This document shows, one piece after another, positions 42,833 to 50,040 of a stretch of DNA of 50,040 bases. Source of the stretch: JAGXOF01 sp046545575. Lineage in GTDB: Bacteria > Chloroflexota > Dehalococcoidia > SZUA-161 > SpSt-899. The notes beneath the pieces were generated by a model, which did not search any database, was not told the DNA's origin, and saw nothing but the letters and a program-made list of their open reading frames with translations. Every line of letters starts with the position of its first letter. Positions within the stretch are counted from its first letter, which is position 1. The stretch is taken from positions 1 through 50,040 of the forward strand of contig JBKGZM010000007.1 of the NCBI GenBank assembly GCA_046545575.1. Direction: 5' to 3'. A program made the position numbers and the translations under genes.

Positions 42833-42969
42833 GTAATCCTCCTTTTTAATTTTGGTTTCGAGAATTGGCGGTTTGCCTGTTTAGACCGCTGCTTGTATGA
42901 TTATATGTTTCTTATTCAAGCTACACATCACCTCCTCTTGCCCTGCCTTTATTATATGTTTCGCTGGCG

Positions 42970-43002
42970 AGTTTAGCACATTAAAATGAACAAAAGATGA
43001 AA
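42970..43002 (-). promoter_or_regulatory. Regulated promoter with TTTCAT-N5-GTTCAT box (secreted protein / efflux unit)
   Basis: On the minus strand: TTTCAT, five bases, GTTCAT (43002 down to 42986), seven bases, then extended -10 TGCTAAACT (42978-42970). Repeats are 11 bp apart, one helical turn, and take the place of the -35, as in OmpR/PhoB-activated promoters. The layout is identical at 43742 and 45038. Confidence 0.7.
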
Positions 43003-43019
43003 TGGGGTTCAGCGGAAAA

Positions 43020-43055
43020 GAGCCGAGGGCAAAGCGAATGCTTTGCCCTCGGCTC
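43020..43055 (-). terminator. Rho-independent terminator of the DUF2680-like gene
   Basis: GAGCCGAGGGCAAAGC (43020-43035) pairs perfectly with GCTTTGCCCTCGGCTC (43040-43055) around a 4-nt loop. On the minus strand it is followed by TTTTCC. It lies 66 bp after the stop of the 43122-43568 gene. Confidence 0.85.
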
Positions 43056-43121
43056 GGCCGGCGACGGGGTGGTGTCAAGCAACAACCCGGCCGACACTAC
43101 TGTAGTACTGTTGCTGTACCC

Positions 43122-43568
43122 CTAGAAGCCACGGAAGCCTGCTCCACATGGGCCACCGAAGCCATCGGCGGCAGGACCGTGCCCGCCATGGCCTCGGTGC
43201 GCGAACTGCTTCCCAAGGCCCAGAGGGCCAGACCCCTCAAGGGCACTGGGTCGGTTTTCCCGCCATTCCTGAATGGACTGGGCTTCTTCTTCGGTCAGCT
43301 GCCCAGCTTCGACGGCTTTGTCGAGTCTATCCTGCAGGGCTTCTTCCCGCATCTCCTGCCGGACCTTGCCGATGGCGGTCTCCAGCTCATCAACCTCAAC
43401 GTCCAGCTTCTCCGCGAGCCTTTCGACAAAGGTGTCCTGGGTCGTGGCCTGTTCGGTCGAGGTATCCGCTGTATCGGTTGCGTTTTGGGCAAGGGCAACC
43501 CCCCCGACCGCGCTAAGCGCGAGCACAGTTGCCATGGCCACAACGAGAATCTTTATACGCCTGCTCAT
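43122..43568 (-). CDS. Small secreted DUF2680/YckD-like protein
   Basis: A 148-residue exported protein. The signal peptide ends near ALAQ (residue about 28). A helical, charged middle follows, with FVERLAEKLDVEVDELETAIGKVRQEM and LTEEEAQSIQEWRENRP, the pattern of DUF2680-like proteins. The tail (about 120-148) is rich in Gly, His and Phe (HRGHGGHGPAADGFGG) and could bind metal. Helical small exported proteins with LTxEQ-type motifs often act as envelope-stress sensors or chaperones (CpxP-like), which fits its promoter box and its position beside htrA and the two-component genes; this is inference. Confidence 0.75.
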   Translation of the reverse strand: MSRRIKILVVAMATVLALSAVGGVALAQNATDTADTSTEQATTQDTFVERLAEKLDVEVDELETAIGKVRQEMREEALQDRLDKAVEAGQLTEEEAQSIQEWRENRPSALEGSGPLGLGKQFAHRGHGGHGPAADGFGGPCGAGFRGF

Positions 43569-43709
43569 GTCTTTTTACCTCCTTTCCTCTTAAATTTTAC
43601 CTCTTGAGTTTCCCGTATTCTACTTCCGCTCTGACTTTGTTTATCCTGTGTCACCATCACCCCCTTTCGCTGTTTGGCGACCAGAATACTCACTCTTAGC
43701 CCAGGATCT

Positions 43710-43742
43710 ACTCTAGCATACCAACATGAACCCACCATGAAA
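43710..43742 (-). promoter_or_regulatory. Regulated promoter with TTTCAT-N5-GTTCAT box (DUF2680-like gene)
   Basis: Minus strand: TTTCAT, GGTGG, GTTCAT (43742 down to 43726), seven bases, then TGCTAGAGT (43718-43710). It is about 140 bp upstream of the ATG at 43568, so the gene has a long leader. Confidence 0.7.
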
Positions 43743-43781
43743 CGGGCTGAAAGCCGTTAATAAGGGTACCACGGAGTATCG

Positions 43782-44909
43782 TCACTGCTGGACAGGCATC
43801 TCTCCCAGAGTCAGGGAGAGATCGACCCTTTCACCGTCGCGGACCAGTTCCAGGCTCACTTTCTGTCCCGGCGATTTCTCGACGATGTATTGCATCAGTT
43901 CATCCAGGGTATAGACCTCGTGGCCGTCGAAGGAGACGATTACATCGTTTGCCTTGATTCCCCCCTGTGCTGCGGGACTGCCCTGGACGACTTCTCTCAC
44001 AAGTGCTCCATGATCAACACCGTAGTCCTGTGGTTGTGGTTGCCTGAAGAAATAGCCTTGTGTGGCGCTTTGGGTTGCGAGATCGGACAGGGTTAGTCCA
44101 AGATAAGCTTGTCCGCTGTTAACCACCTTGCCGTGCTCCATTAGCTGGGGTATTATGCGCTTTGCCGTATCAATTGGGATAGCAAAGCCGAGTCCCTGTG
44201 CAGGGTAGCCCTGCGGAGCTGCCATAACCGTGGTGATGCCCACCACATTCCCGTTCAGGTCGATAAGCGGGCCTCCGGAGTTGCCGGGATTTATGGCAGC
44301 GTCAGTCTGGATCATCGGTTGGGAGTAGGAGCCCTGGCCCAGTGAGATAGCCCGGTTTACCGCCGAAATCACCCCTGTAGTCACAGTATGGTCGTACCCA
44401 TAAGGGTTCCCGATAGCGATGACGAATTGCCCCGATTTGATACTGGATGAGTTGCCCAGTGGTGCCGCAGGCAGATTATTACCATCTACCTTTACCGCCG
44501 CCAGGTCGAATTCCTCGCTGCTTGCCGATACCTCCCCCTGGAAGTGCTGACCGTCTGACAGCGTTACTGTGATTTCCTCGGCGTCTTGAACCACATGAGA
44601 GTTGGTGAGGATTAGGCCACTCGAATCATATATTACCCCGGACCCTTCTCCCCGGTTGGTCCGTATGCTTACCACGCTGTCTCCTGCCTCGTTGGAAACC
44701 TGTACGAGCTTATCTCCGAGGGTGGAGACATCCGCTGTGGTGGAGATATTGGTCGTTGTCTCAGATGCTGTTTGGCCTGAATCAGTTATGCCTTCTATTG
44801 CTGCTGATAGCTTCGCACCGGATGTGCACGATACGATCAGGCTAAGGAGCATTACCCCTACAACAAGGGGTATGAGTATGTTCCTCTTACGCTGCAGTAA
44901 CTCTTTCAT
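43782..44909 (-). CDS. htrA: HtrA/DegP-family membrane-anchored serine protease
   Basis: A 375-residue S1C protease with PDZ domain. An N-terminal signal anchor or lipoprotein signal (LIVSCTSG) is followed by a Ser/Thr-rich linker. The trypsin-like domain carries the catalytic triad: His in LTNSHVV, Asp in FDLAAVKVD, Ser in NPGNSGGPL. The C-terminal PDZ domain (about 275-370) holds YLGLTLSDL and GGIKANDVIVSFDGHEV. It degrades or refolds damaged proteins outside the membrane. It is divergent from the response regulator gene, sharing a 180-bp control region. A weaker TTTCAT-N5-GTTTAT box on its strand lies at 44992-45008. Confidence 0.95.
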   Translation of the reverse strand: MKELLQRKRNILIPLVVGVMLLSLIVSCTSGAKLSAAIEGITDSGQTASETTTNISTTADVSTLGDKLVQVSNEAGDSVVSIRTNRGEGSGVIYDSSGLILTNSHVVQDAEEITVTLSDGQHFQGEVSASSEEFDLAAVKVDGNNLPAAPLGNSSSIKSGQFVIAIGNPYGYDHTVTTGVISAVNRAISLGQGSYSQPMIQTDAAINPGNSGGPLIDLNGNVVGITTVMAAPQGYPAQGLGFAIPIDTAKRIIPQLMEHGKVVNSGQAYLGLTLSDLATQSATQGYFFRQPQPQDYGVDHGALVREVVQGSPAAQGGIKANDVIVSFDGHEVYTLDELMQYIVEKSPGQKVSLELVRDGERVDLSLTLGEMPVQQ

Positions 44910-45037
44910 ATTTCCCTCCTTTCCTGAATTGGCGATTTTCCTTCGCTATTTTCACCATAACATATGAAGATGAATGCACCATTAACCAATAATAAACACT
45001 AAATGAAATTGGCTATCTGGGTGAGGCGGGCGTAGTT

Positions 45038-45070
45038 TTTCATTCGCCTTTCATGTTTCTATGATAGAAT
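45038..45070 (+). promoter_or_regulatory. Regulated promoter with TTTCAT-N5-TTTCAT box (two-component operon)
   Basis: TTTCAT (45038-45043), TCGCC, TTTCAT (45049-45054), GTTTCTA, then extended -10 TGATAGAAT (45062-45070), 20 bp before ATG 45090. The same spacing occurs at two other promoters in this window. It suggests positive autoregulation by the response regulator. Confidence 0.75.
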
Positions 45071-45089
45071 CAAGAATGGTGAGGAATGT

Positions 45090-45764
45090 ATGATGAGGAT
45101 TCTGGTTGTTGAGGACGACAGACGGCTTTCCGGCATTCTCAAGCGGGGTTTGGGGGAGGAGGGGTATGCTGTTGATGTTGCCTATGATGGTGTGGAAGGG
45201 CAATACCTCGCCGAGGTTAACCCGTACGATCTTATAGTCCTGGATATCATGCTGCCTGAGAAAGACGGATTCGAGGTCTGTCAGGAGCTGCGGTCACAGA
45301 AGATAAATATCCCGGTCCTGATGCTTACGGCGAAGGACGCGGTGGAGGACAGGGTCAAAGGACTCGATACCGGGGCTGACGATTACCTGGTTAAGCCTTT
45401 TGCGTTCAACGAACTCCTGGCCAGGATTAGAGCACTACTCCGTCGGGAAGGAGGGCCCAGGTCGCCGAGGATTCAGGTGGGAGACCTTGTTCTGGATACC
45501 CTGACTCGAGAGGCGTGGTGTGGGGAAAGGCTCATTGAACTCACCAACAAGGAATATATGATACTGGAGTACTTCATGCGCCACCCCAATATGGTAATCA
45601 CCAGGACGATGATCGAGGAGCATGCCTGGGATTATGAGTTCGACAGCCTCTCGAATATTATAGATGTCTACATTCGAAGGCTGCGGCGCAAGATAGATGA
45701 TGGGGAGGAATATCCTCTATTCCAAACTGTAAGAGGAGCTGGGTACAGGATTAAGTCAGCATGA
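45090..45764 (+). CDS. OmpR/PhoB-family response regulator
   Basis: A 224-residue response regulator. The receiver domain has acidic pocket VVEDDRR, phospho-acceptor Asp52 in IVLDIMLPEKDG, Thr in MLTAKD and Lys in LVKPFAF. The C-terminal winged-helix effector (about 125-222) has LTNKEYMILEYFMRHPNMVITR and the recognition region SNIIDVYIRRLRRKID. Such regulators bind direct repeats about 11 bp apart, exactly the arrangement found in three promoters here. ATG 45090 is favoured by GGTGAGGA; ATG 45093 is in frame. It overlaps the kinase gene by 4 bp. Confidence 0.96.
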   Translation: MMRILVVEDDRRLSGILKRGLGEEGYAVDVAYDGVEGQYLAEVNPYDLIVLDIMLPEKDGFEVCQELRSQKINIPVLMLTAKDAVEDRVKGLDTGADDYLVKPFAFNELLARIRALLRREGGPRSPRIQVGDLVLDTLTREAWCGERLIELTNKEYMILEYFMRHPNMVITRTMIEEHAWDYEFDSLSNIIDVYIRRLRRKIDDGEEYPLFQTVRGAGYRIKSA

Positions 45765-47167
45765 GATTCGTGAACAGCATTAAATTCAGGCTTACCGTCT
45801 GGTACCTGGTCGTTTTGGGTTTGTTGCTTGCGGTCCTCGGTATGGGGGTCTTTTTCACGTTGTCACACAGCCTTCATCGCAGCCTTGATAACTCCTTGGA
45901 ACGCCGCGTGGAGGAGCTTAAGAACAATCCTGGCGCATTCAGGGATCTCCAACGAAGGGAGTTCACCGAGGAGCTGGGGGAAGTGGTCTCACTGTATATT
46001 AGCTCTGGTGATAGTGCGGTATTCATCTCACCTTCGGAGAGAGAACTTCCCCATGCTACTCAATTAGTCAATCAAACTCTCTCTGGGGGTAGCCAGTTCA
46101 CCACTGTTGAGTTGGCGGAGAGTGAAGAGATGCGATTGTATGCTGCCCCTGTTGATGTTACGCTCACATCAGGGACGTTTCCAGGAGGACCAAATGTGGA
46201 GGCGGTATTGGTGGTTGGAAGATCAATGGCTAATATCGAAGAGGCTCTGCAGCGATTGCAAGGGATAATACTGTTTGCTGTTCTTGTAACTATGGGTTTG
46301 GCCGGAGCCGGAGGCTGGTTCCTGGCCAGGCGAACGCTGAGACCGATCGAGGATATCACCGTGACAGCACAGGAGATAGGTGCAAGCGATCTGAGCAGGA
46401 GGATCGGTGTAAAGAGCAAAGATGAACTGGGCAGGCTGGCGGGAACCCTTAACAACATGATTGAACGGTTGGAACGGGCTTTCACCCGGCAGCGTCAGTT
46501 TACGGCCGATGCCTCACATGAGTTGAGAACCCCTCTGGCTGCCATCGAGGCGGAATCCACCCTTGCCCTGCAAAAGCAGCGGACGTCCGAGGAATACAGG
46601 AAGTCCCTCGACTTTATATCACAGGAGACAAACCAGATGTCCGGCATCATCGAGAAATTGCTAACTCTGGCCCGCGCCGATGCAGGGAAGGAAGAACTGG
46701 AGTTTGAAGAGGTTGATGTGTACTCGTTGCTGAAAGAAGTTGCTACGGATATAGAAATGTTGTGCCGGAAGAAGGGACTGGAGTTCCGTTTGAATGATGG
46801 TGAGGAAAATCTGACCGTATATGGAGACCGTACGAAGTTAAAGGACCTTTTCTCGAATTTGCTCAACAATGCGGTTCGGTACACATCGAGCGGCAGTGTA
46901 GAGGTCTCACTTTCAAGGGAAGGCGGGATGATAGTGGTAGCTGTGCAGGATACAGGTGTCGGTATTCCCGAGGAGCATATCCCTAATATATTCGAGCGTT
47001 TCTACCGGGTTGATAAGGCTCGTTCCCGTGCTGAAGGTGGCAGCGGACTTGGCCTGGCGATTTGCTGGCATATCGTTGACGTCCATGGTGGACGAATAGA
47101 GGTGGAAAGTGAGGTTGGGAAGGGAAGTACATTCCGGGTGTCCTTGCCTCTTTCAAAGTCCAGATGA
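45761..47167 (+). CDS. Membrane sensor histidine kinase
   Basis: A 468-residue kinase partner of the preceding regulator. TM1 (about 14-34), an extracytoplasmic sensor region (about 35-165) and TM2 (about 167-188) are followed by a HAMP domain with RRTLRPIEDITVTAQEI. The HisKA box is DASHELRTPLAAIEAE with phospho-His. The ATPase domain has the N box LFSNLLNNAVRYT, G1 DTGVGIPEEHI, F box FERFYRVDKARS and G2 GGSGLGLAIC. Architecture is that of BaeS/CpxA/CssS-type envelope sensors. It is coupled to the regulator by an ATGA overlap. Confidence 0.96.
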   Translation: MRFVNSIKFRLTVWYLVVLGLLLAVLGMGVFFTLSHSLHRSLDNSLERRVEELKNNPGAFRDLQRREFTEELGEVVSLYISSGDSAVFISPSERELPHATQLVNQTLSGGSQFTTVELAESEEMRLYAAPVDVTLTSGTFPGGPNVEAVLVVGRSMANIEEALQRLQGIILFAVLVTMGLAGAGGWFLARRTLRPIEDITVTAQEIGASDLSRRIGVKSKDELGRLAGTLNNMIERLERAFTRQRQFTADASHELRTPLAAIEAESTLALQKQRTSEEYRKSLDFISQETNQMSGIIEKLLTLARADAGKEELEFEEVDVYSLLKEVATDIEMLCRKKGLEFRLNDGEENLTVYGDRTKLKDLFSNLLNNAVRYTSSGSVEVSLSREGGMIVVAVQDTGVGIPEEHIPNIFERFYRVDKARSRAEGGSGLGLAICWHIVDVHGGRIEVESEVGKGSTFRVSLPLSKSR

Positions 47168-47230
47168 AAAATTCTGCTTGCTTGTCGAACTGACCCTGTG
47201 CTACCATACGGGTAAGGCAGGACTGGTTCA

Positions 47231-47869
47231 GTGGTGCGAATATTTCTCATCAGGCATGGTCAGACGCAGTGGAACAGGGAGGGGCAGGGGAGGTTTCGTG
47301 GGAGGGCTGATATCCCTCTTGATGATACAGGTATCAGTCAGGCCCATGCCACGGCTAAGAAGCTCGCAGGGTGTAATGCTGTGGCTGTTTACTCAAGTCC
47401 ACTAAGCAGAGCTTTAATGACCGCCCAGTCAATTGCTGATCAACTTTCCCTAACCGTTACTCCTGTCAATGGCCTCATTGATATCGACTACGGAAACTGG
47501 CAGGGGCTTTCAACTGAAGAGGCGCTCCGCGAAGACAAAGACCTGCACCAGCTCTGGGTTGAACGTCCGCATGAAGTTATATTCCCGGGTGGCGAGGGAT
47601 TGAAGGATGTGCGAGACAGGGTTAGCTCTTTCATTGACTGGCTAACCGCCAAACACCCGGAGCAAACCGTCATACTGGTCTCTCATGTGGTAGTTTGTAA
47701 GGTGTTTATATGTGTAGTGCTTGGACTGGACACCTCACATTTCTGGCAAATAGGCCAGCACGTGTGTGGCATTAATGATATAGGCATGAGGAATGGCGAA
47801 TTTGTGTTAAAGTCGCTGAACGATACCTGCCATTTGCGATTCATTCAAGAGTTTCATCCCACTTCCTAA
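47231..47869 (+). CDS. Histidine phosphatase family protein (phosphoglycerate mutase-like)
   Basis: A 212-residue histidine phosphatase. Catalytic motif FLIRHGQTQWNREGQGRFRGRADIPLDDTG at the N-terminus has phospho-His in RHG, with YSSPLSRALMTA, a proton-donor Glu region DIDYGNWQG, and second His in VILVSHVVV. It resembles CobC/GpmB-type enzymes that act on small phosphorylated metabolites; the exact substrate is not evident. GTG 47231 (or GTG 47234) follows AGGCAGGA. It stands alone between the kinase and a SatD-family gene. Confidence 0.9.
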   Translation: MVRIFLIRHGQTQWNREGQGRFRGRADIPLDDTGISQAHATAKKLAGCNAVAVYSSPLSRALMTAQSIADQLSLTVTPVNGLIDIDYGNWQGLSTEEALREDKDLHQLWVERPHEVIFPGGEGLKDVRDRVSSFIDWLTAKHPEQTVILVSHVVVCKVFICVVLGLDTSHFWQIGQHVCGINDIGMRNGEFVLKSLNDTCHLRFIQEFHPTS

Positions 47870-47987
47870 TGAGGGCATGTCCTGAACCTTTCCAGGGTTG
47901 TTTTCCACGATACAACGTGATATAGTTGTTTTTAGGAATACAACCCTACTAGGGTGGTTTATACATAGGGGATTTTAGAGGATACCT

Positions 47988-48635
47988 ATGAGACAAAAGC
48001 TCTATGTCTTGTCGGGAGATGTTCTCTCTTCTCGCAAAATAAGGGATCGTGAAGAGGTTCAAAGGAAGTTAGAGGAAGCATGCGGGGAGGTAAACTCCAC
48101 GTATTCTGAAGGAATTTACGCGGATTTTAAGATTCTGAAAGGGACTGATGAGATTGGTGGTGTGCTGTCCACGATTGCGAACAGCTATAATATTATCACT
48201 ACCATATTAGAGCGGATACATCCGGATTCGATGCGTTTTGTACTGGTTTTCGACTACATAGATGCTGCCCTTGGCACAGGTGATGTTGCGAGAATGGATG
48301 GGCCGGTTTTTCACAGGGCATCGGATATCATGAATAAACTCAAGAAGTCTGACCTGCTGTTTGATATGTTTGTCGGCGATAGAATGATTGATGCATGTAT
48401 CAGTGGACAGATTAATCTGATTCTATTGCTAAAGAGCAATTGGTCTGCCAAGCAATATCAGACAGTGAAGGAATATGAAGAAATCGGGAATCAGTATAAA
48501 GTGGCGAGAAAATTGGGGATAACACAGCAAGCGGTATCTAAGACCCTGAATAGCGTGATGTGGAAGGAAATCAAAAGTATAGAGGATAAGTTGAACAGCG
48601 TCCTGCTGGAAGTGCATAAAAGCGATAAATCATGA
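47988..48635 (+). CDS. SatD-family protein
   Basis: A 215-residue protein of the SatD family (first described in a streptococcal acid-tolerance operon; biochemical role unknown). The N-terminus KLYVLSGDVLSSRKIRDREEVQRKLEEA and the core FKILKGTDEIGGVL match the family. The C-terminal third has a helix-turn-helix, YKVARKLGITQQAVSKTLNS, so it may bind DNA. The 118-bp upstream gap contains TTGT/ACAA inverted half-sites (about 47909-47946) but no promoter I can fix. A membrane protein follows after 11 bp, as in sat operons. Confidence 0.8.
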   Translation: MRQKLYVLSGDVLSSRKIRDREEVQRKLEEACGEVNSTYSEGIYADFKILKGTDEIGGVLSTIANSYNIITTILERIHPDSMRFVLVFDYIDAALGTGDVARMDGPVFHRASDIMNKLKKSDLLFDMFVGDRMIDACISGQINLILLLKSNWSAKQYQTVKEYEEIGNQYKVARKLGITQQAVSKTLNSVMWKEIKSIEDKLNSVLLEVHKSDKS

Positions 48636-48646
48636 AGTGAGAGCAA

Positions 48647-49015
48647 ATGTTTGATATTACAAGCTGGGTTGACATCGTTATCCTAATAGTCGGATATCTG
48701 GTGCTACTCGGTACGAGTGGGCTGGTATTCAATTTTATATTGTCCAGGGTTTCAAAAGAACCTGCTACCCAAAAGTTCGATAAACAGATGCGTGACACAG
48801 GTTTTGTAGTAGGGAAATGTGAGAATATCCTCGTTGTTACTTTTATGCTCCTGAATGCGTACACTGCCTTAGCGGTAATATTTGCAGCAAAAGCTATAGT
48901 GCGTGCGGAAGACATGAGCGGGAATTCCCTGTTTTTTCTCGCGGGGACGATGATTAATATTACATATTCGGTCACCATGGGCATTATTATAAAAGTGCTT
49001 ATGGGACTGATTTAG
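48647..49015 (+). CDS. Small multi-spanning membrane protein, partner of SatD-like gene
   Basis: A 122-residue protein with three predicted transmembrane helices (about 8-32, 57-80 and 92-118). I do not recognise the family. It starts 11 bp after the SatD-family gene and is probably co-transcribed. Streptococcal satD is followed by a membrane protein satE, so it may be a functional counterpart, but I see no sequence proof. Confidence 0.65.
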   Translation: MFDITSWVDIVILIVGYLVLLGTSGLVFNFILSRVSKEPATQKFDKQMRDTGFVVGKCENILVVTFMLLNAYTALAVIFAAKAIVRAEDMSGNSLFFLAGTMINITYSVTMGIIIKVLMGLI

Positions 49016-49078
49016 TGAGTCTTCGGAAAGAGAGAAAAGAATATCACCCAGGGAACTGAAAAGAAGAAACCACGGCTA

Positions 49079-49843
49079 ATGGCCATGGACATTCCCGCGA
49101 TAAATGACTTGTTAGCCAGGCAACACGGCGAGCGTAAATGGCATCGGCGCCACGATCCGTTGTCCGAATTGATTGCTACCATCCTTTCTCAAAATACATC
49201 CGATGTTAACTCTGGCCGTGCCTTTGATTCCCTTATGGGGGAATTTGAGACCTGGGAAGAGGTAGCCAGTGCGGATGTAACGGATATCGAGCGCGCTATA
49301 AGGTCGGGGGGAATATCGCATGTGAAAGCCGTGCGCGTCAAGGAAATTCTCCGGGCGATTTTGGATGAAAGAGGCTCGCTTGATCTGGAGTTTCTGGAAA
49401 GACTTCCTGTTGACGAGGCAAAGTCATGGCTGCGCAGGCTACCCGGAGTGGGCCCCAAGACCATTGGATGTGTTCTGATGTTTTCGTTTGGCAAACCTGT
49501 GATGCCTGTTGACACGCATGTATATCGGGTTGCCAGGCGGCTGGGACTGATAGAGGGTAAGGCCTCTGTGGAGCAGGCTCATGAATTACTTGAGGCAATG
49601 GTGCTGCCGGGGGAGGTTTACCAATTACATCTGAATATGGTAGAACATGGACGAAGGGTTTGTAAGTCGAGGAGGCCCATGTGCTCGGAGTGCATACTAC
49701 AAGATGCTTGTCCCAGCAATCGGCTGGACGATGATCGCGGTCTGGAGACCGCTCCCACAGTCTGGAGACCGCTCCCACAGTCTGGAGACCGCTCCCACAG
49801 GTTAAGGAACATTAGCAGTTATGGAAAGAGATCGGTTTCATGA
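49079..49843 (+). CDS. nth: Endonuclease III-like DNA glycosylase/lyase
   Basis: A 254-residue base-excision repair enzyme. The helix-hairpin-helix LPGVGPKTIGCVLMF contains the catalytic Lys, and MPVDTHVYRVARRLGL the catalytic Asp. The 4Fe-4S loop CKSRRPMCSECILQDAC has the C-x6-C-x2-C-x5-C spacing. ATG 49079 was taken; MDIP at 49085 is also possible. The protein should end soon after the cluster. Instead a tail of about 30 residues is translated from a 20-bp tandem repeat (49741-49800), whose unit is not a multiple of three, so each copy reads differently. The tail overlaps the next gene start by 23 bp. Confidence 0.9.
   Translation: MAMDIPAINDLLARQHGERKWHRRHDPLSELIATILSQNTSDVNSGRAFDSLMGEFETWEEVASADVTDIERAIRSGGISHVKAVRVKEILRAILDERGSLDLEFLERLPVDEAKSWLRRLPGVGPKTIGCVLMFSFGKPVMPVDTHVYRVARRLGLIEGKASVEQAHELLEAMVLPGEVYQLHLNMVEHGRRVCKSRRPMCSECILQDACPSNRLDDDRGLETAPTVWRPLPQSGDRSHRLRNISSYGKRSVS
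49741..49800 (+). repeat. Three exact tandem copies of a 20-bp unit
   Basis: Three identical 20-mers (TCTGGAGACCGCTCCCACAG) fill 49741-49800. The first, with the preceding GCGG, forms the palindrome GCGGTCTGGAGACCGC (49737-49752). They lie inside the 3' end of the endonuclease III gene. Confidence 0.95.
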
Positions 49844-50003
49844 ACTCGTTGATGAGGCTCTGGCGGGACTGCCGCCGGAGCTGAGTGAGAGGCTGCAGAA
49901 TGTCGCCGTGATGGTAGCGGATTGGCCGACGCGAGAGCAAATGGGTAAAGTAGGGATAAAACGCCGGCAGGACCTCCTGGGGCTGTCCCGACTTCCTGCA
50001 TGA
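49821..50003 (+). CDS. N-terminal part of a zincin-like metallopeptidase family protein, truncated
   Basis: Sixty residues, starting MERDRFHELVDEALAGLPPEL and NVAVMVADWP, match the beginning of the small metallopeptidase family (PF06262, usually about 115-130 residues with an HExxH zinc site). The frame stops at TGA 50001 just after RRQDLLGL, where homologs normally continue. No continuation in another frame is evident in the 37 bp left. It may be a truncated gene or a frameshift near the window edge. ATG 49821 lies inside the endonuclease III reading frame. Confidence 0.5.
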   Translation: MERDRFHELVDEALAGLPPELSERLQNVAVMVADWPTREQMGKVGIKRRQDLLGLSRLPA

Positions 50004-50040
50004 AAGTGGATTTGGGGGAGCCTCCAGGCAGGGGAATTGG

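Noticed and set aside
42841..43607. Plus-strand frame 43002-43607 over the DUF2680-like gene
   Set aside because: It is antisense to a gene with signal peptide, promoter and terminator, and shows no independent coding evidence.
1..50040. CRISPR array
   Set aside because: No set of regularly spaced identical repeats with unique spacers. The 49741-49800 repeat has no spacers.

Overview
The window looks like a chromosomal segment from an anaerobic, selenium- and probably tungsten-using bacterium. A Chloroflexota member (Dehalococcoidia-like) is my best guess. It rests on the mix of an UPF0182 protein, paired DrrA-type ABC ATPases, many lipoprotein signal peptides, no obvious outer-membrane genes and HdrA/MvhD-type electron carriers. 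This is inference, because no rRNA or ribosomal protein gene is present. No CRISPR array, phage or insertion-sequence transposase was seen.

Region 1 (1-7.3 kb) is a selenium operon: YedE-type transporter, DUF3343 protein, a ribokinase-fold protein fused to a TusA/YedF domain, SelD, SelB and SelA. SelD is itself a selenoprotein: its true start is at 2918 and an in-frame TGA lies at 2969-2971. The tRNA-Sec gene is not in the window. An Asp/Glu-racemase-family gene follows.

Region 2 (8.0-17.9 kb) holds fdhD, divergent from a PaaX-type regulator that starts a six-gene operon. The five genes after the regulator are a tungsten AOR-family enzyme, a 4Fe-4S protein, an HdrD-like protein, a double HdrA-like flavoprotein and an MvhD-ferredoxin protein. 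This matches the order and domain content of the BamBCDEF part of class II benzoyl-CoA reductase. The HdrA-like and MvhD-like proteins each contain an in-frame TGA read as selenocysteine, with a hairpin just downstream. The selenium operon thus appears to supply a Sec- and W-dependent low-potential electron-bifurcating complex encoded beside it. A TTGACA-17-TAGTAT promoter followed by a perfect palindrome at the predicted +1 suggests autoregulation. A strong terminator closes the operon, followed by tRNA-Thr(CGT).

Region 3 (18-24.9 kb) holds an unknown gene, an UPF0182 membrane protein, a collagen-like surface protein with three long repeats, an orphan ABC ATPase and ThrH.

Region 4 (24.9-34.8 kb) is accessory in character. 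It has a lipoprotein nuclease, a reverse transcriptase lying between the 3' end of a sugar-nucleotide gene and a decayed copy of that same 3' end, and a giant three-domain protein predicted to cover the GDP-mannose pathway. The last domain of that protein carries an in-frame 144-bp repeat element. It also has an EVE-domain nuclease, an orphan antitoxin and MazEF. Three copies of an 18-bp palindrome lie at 24.88, 29.32 and 34.72 kb.

Region 5 (34.8-42.8 kb) has a MarR-regulated DrrAB-like exporter with two unequal ATPases, a TolB-like propeller lipoprotein and a MacAB-like efflux operon with an upstream secreted protein. Region 6 (43-47.2 kb) has a DUF2680-like secreted protein, an HtrA protease and an OmpR-type two-component system. 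Three promoters in regions 5-6 share one architecture: TTTCAT-N5-KTTCAT, 7 nt, then an extended -10. This implies a single envelope-stress-like regulon run by the response regulator. Region 7 (47.2-50.0 kb) has a histidine phosphatase, a SatD-family protein, a small membrane protein, endonuclease III with a repeat-derived tail, and the start of a truncated metallopeptidase gene.
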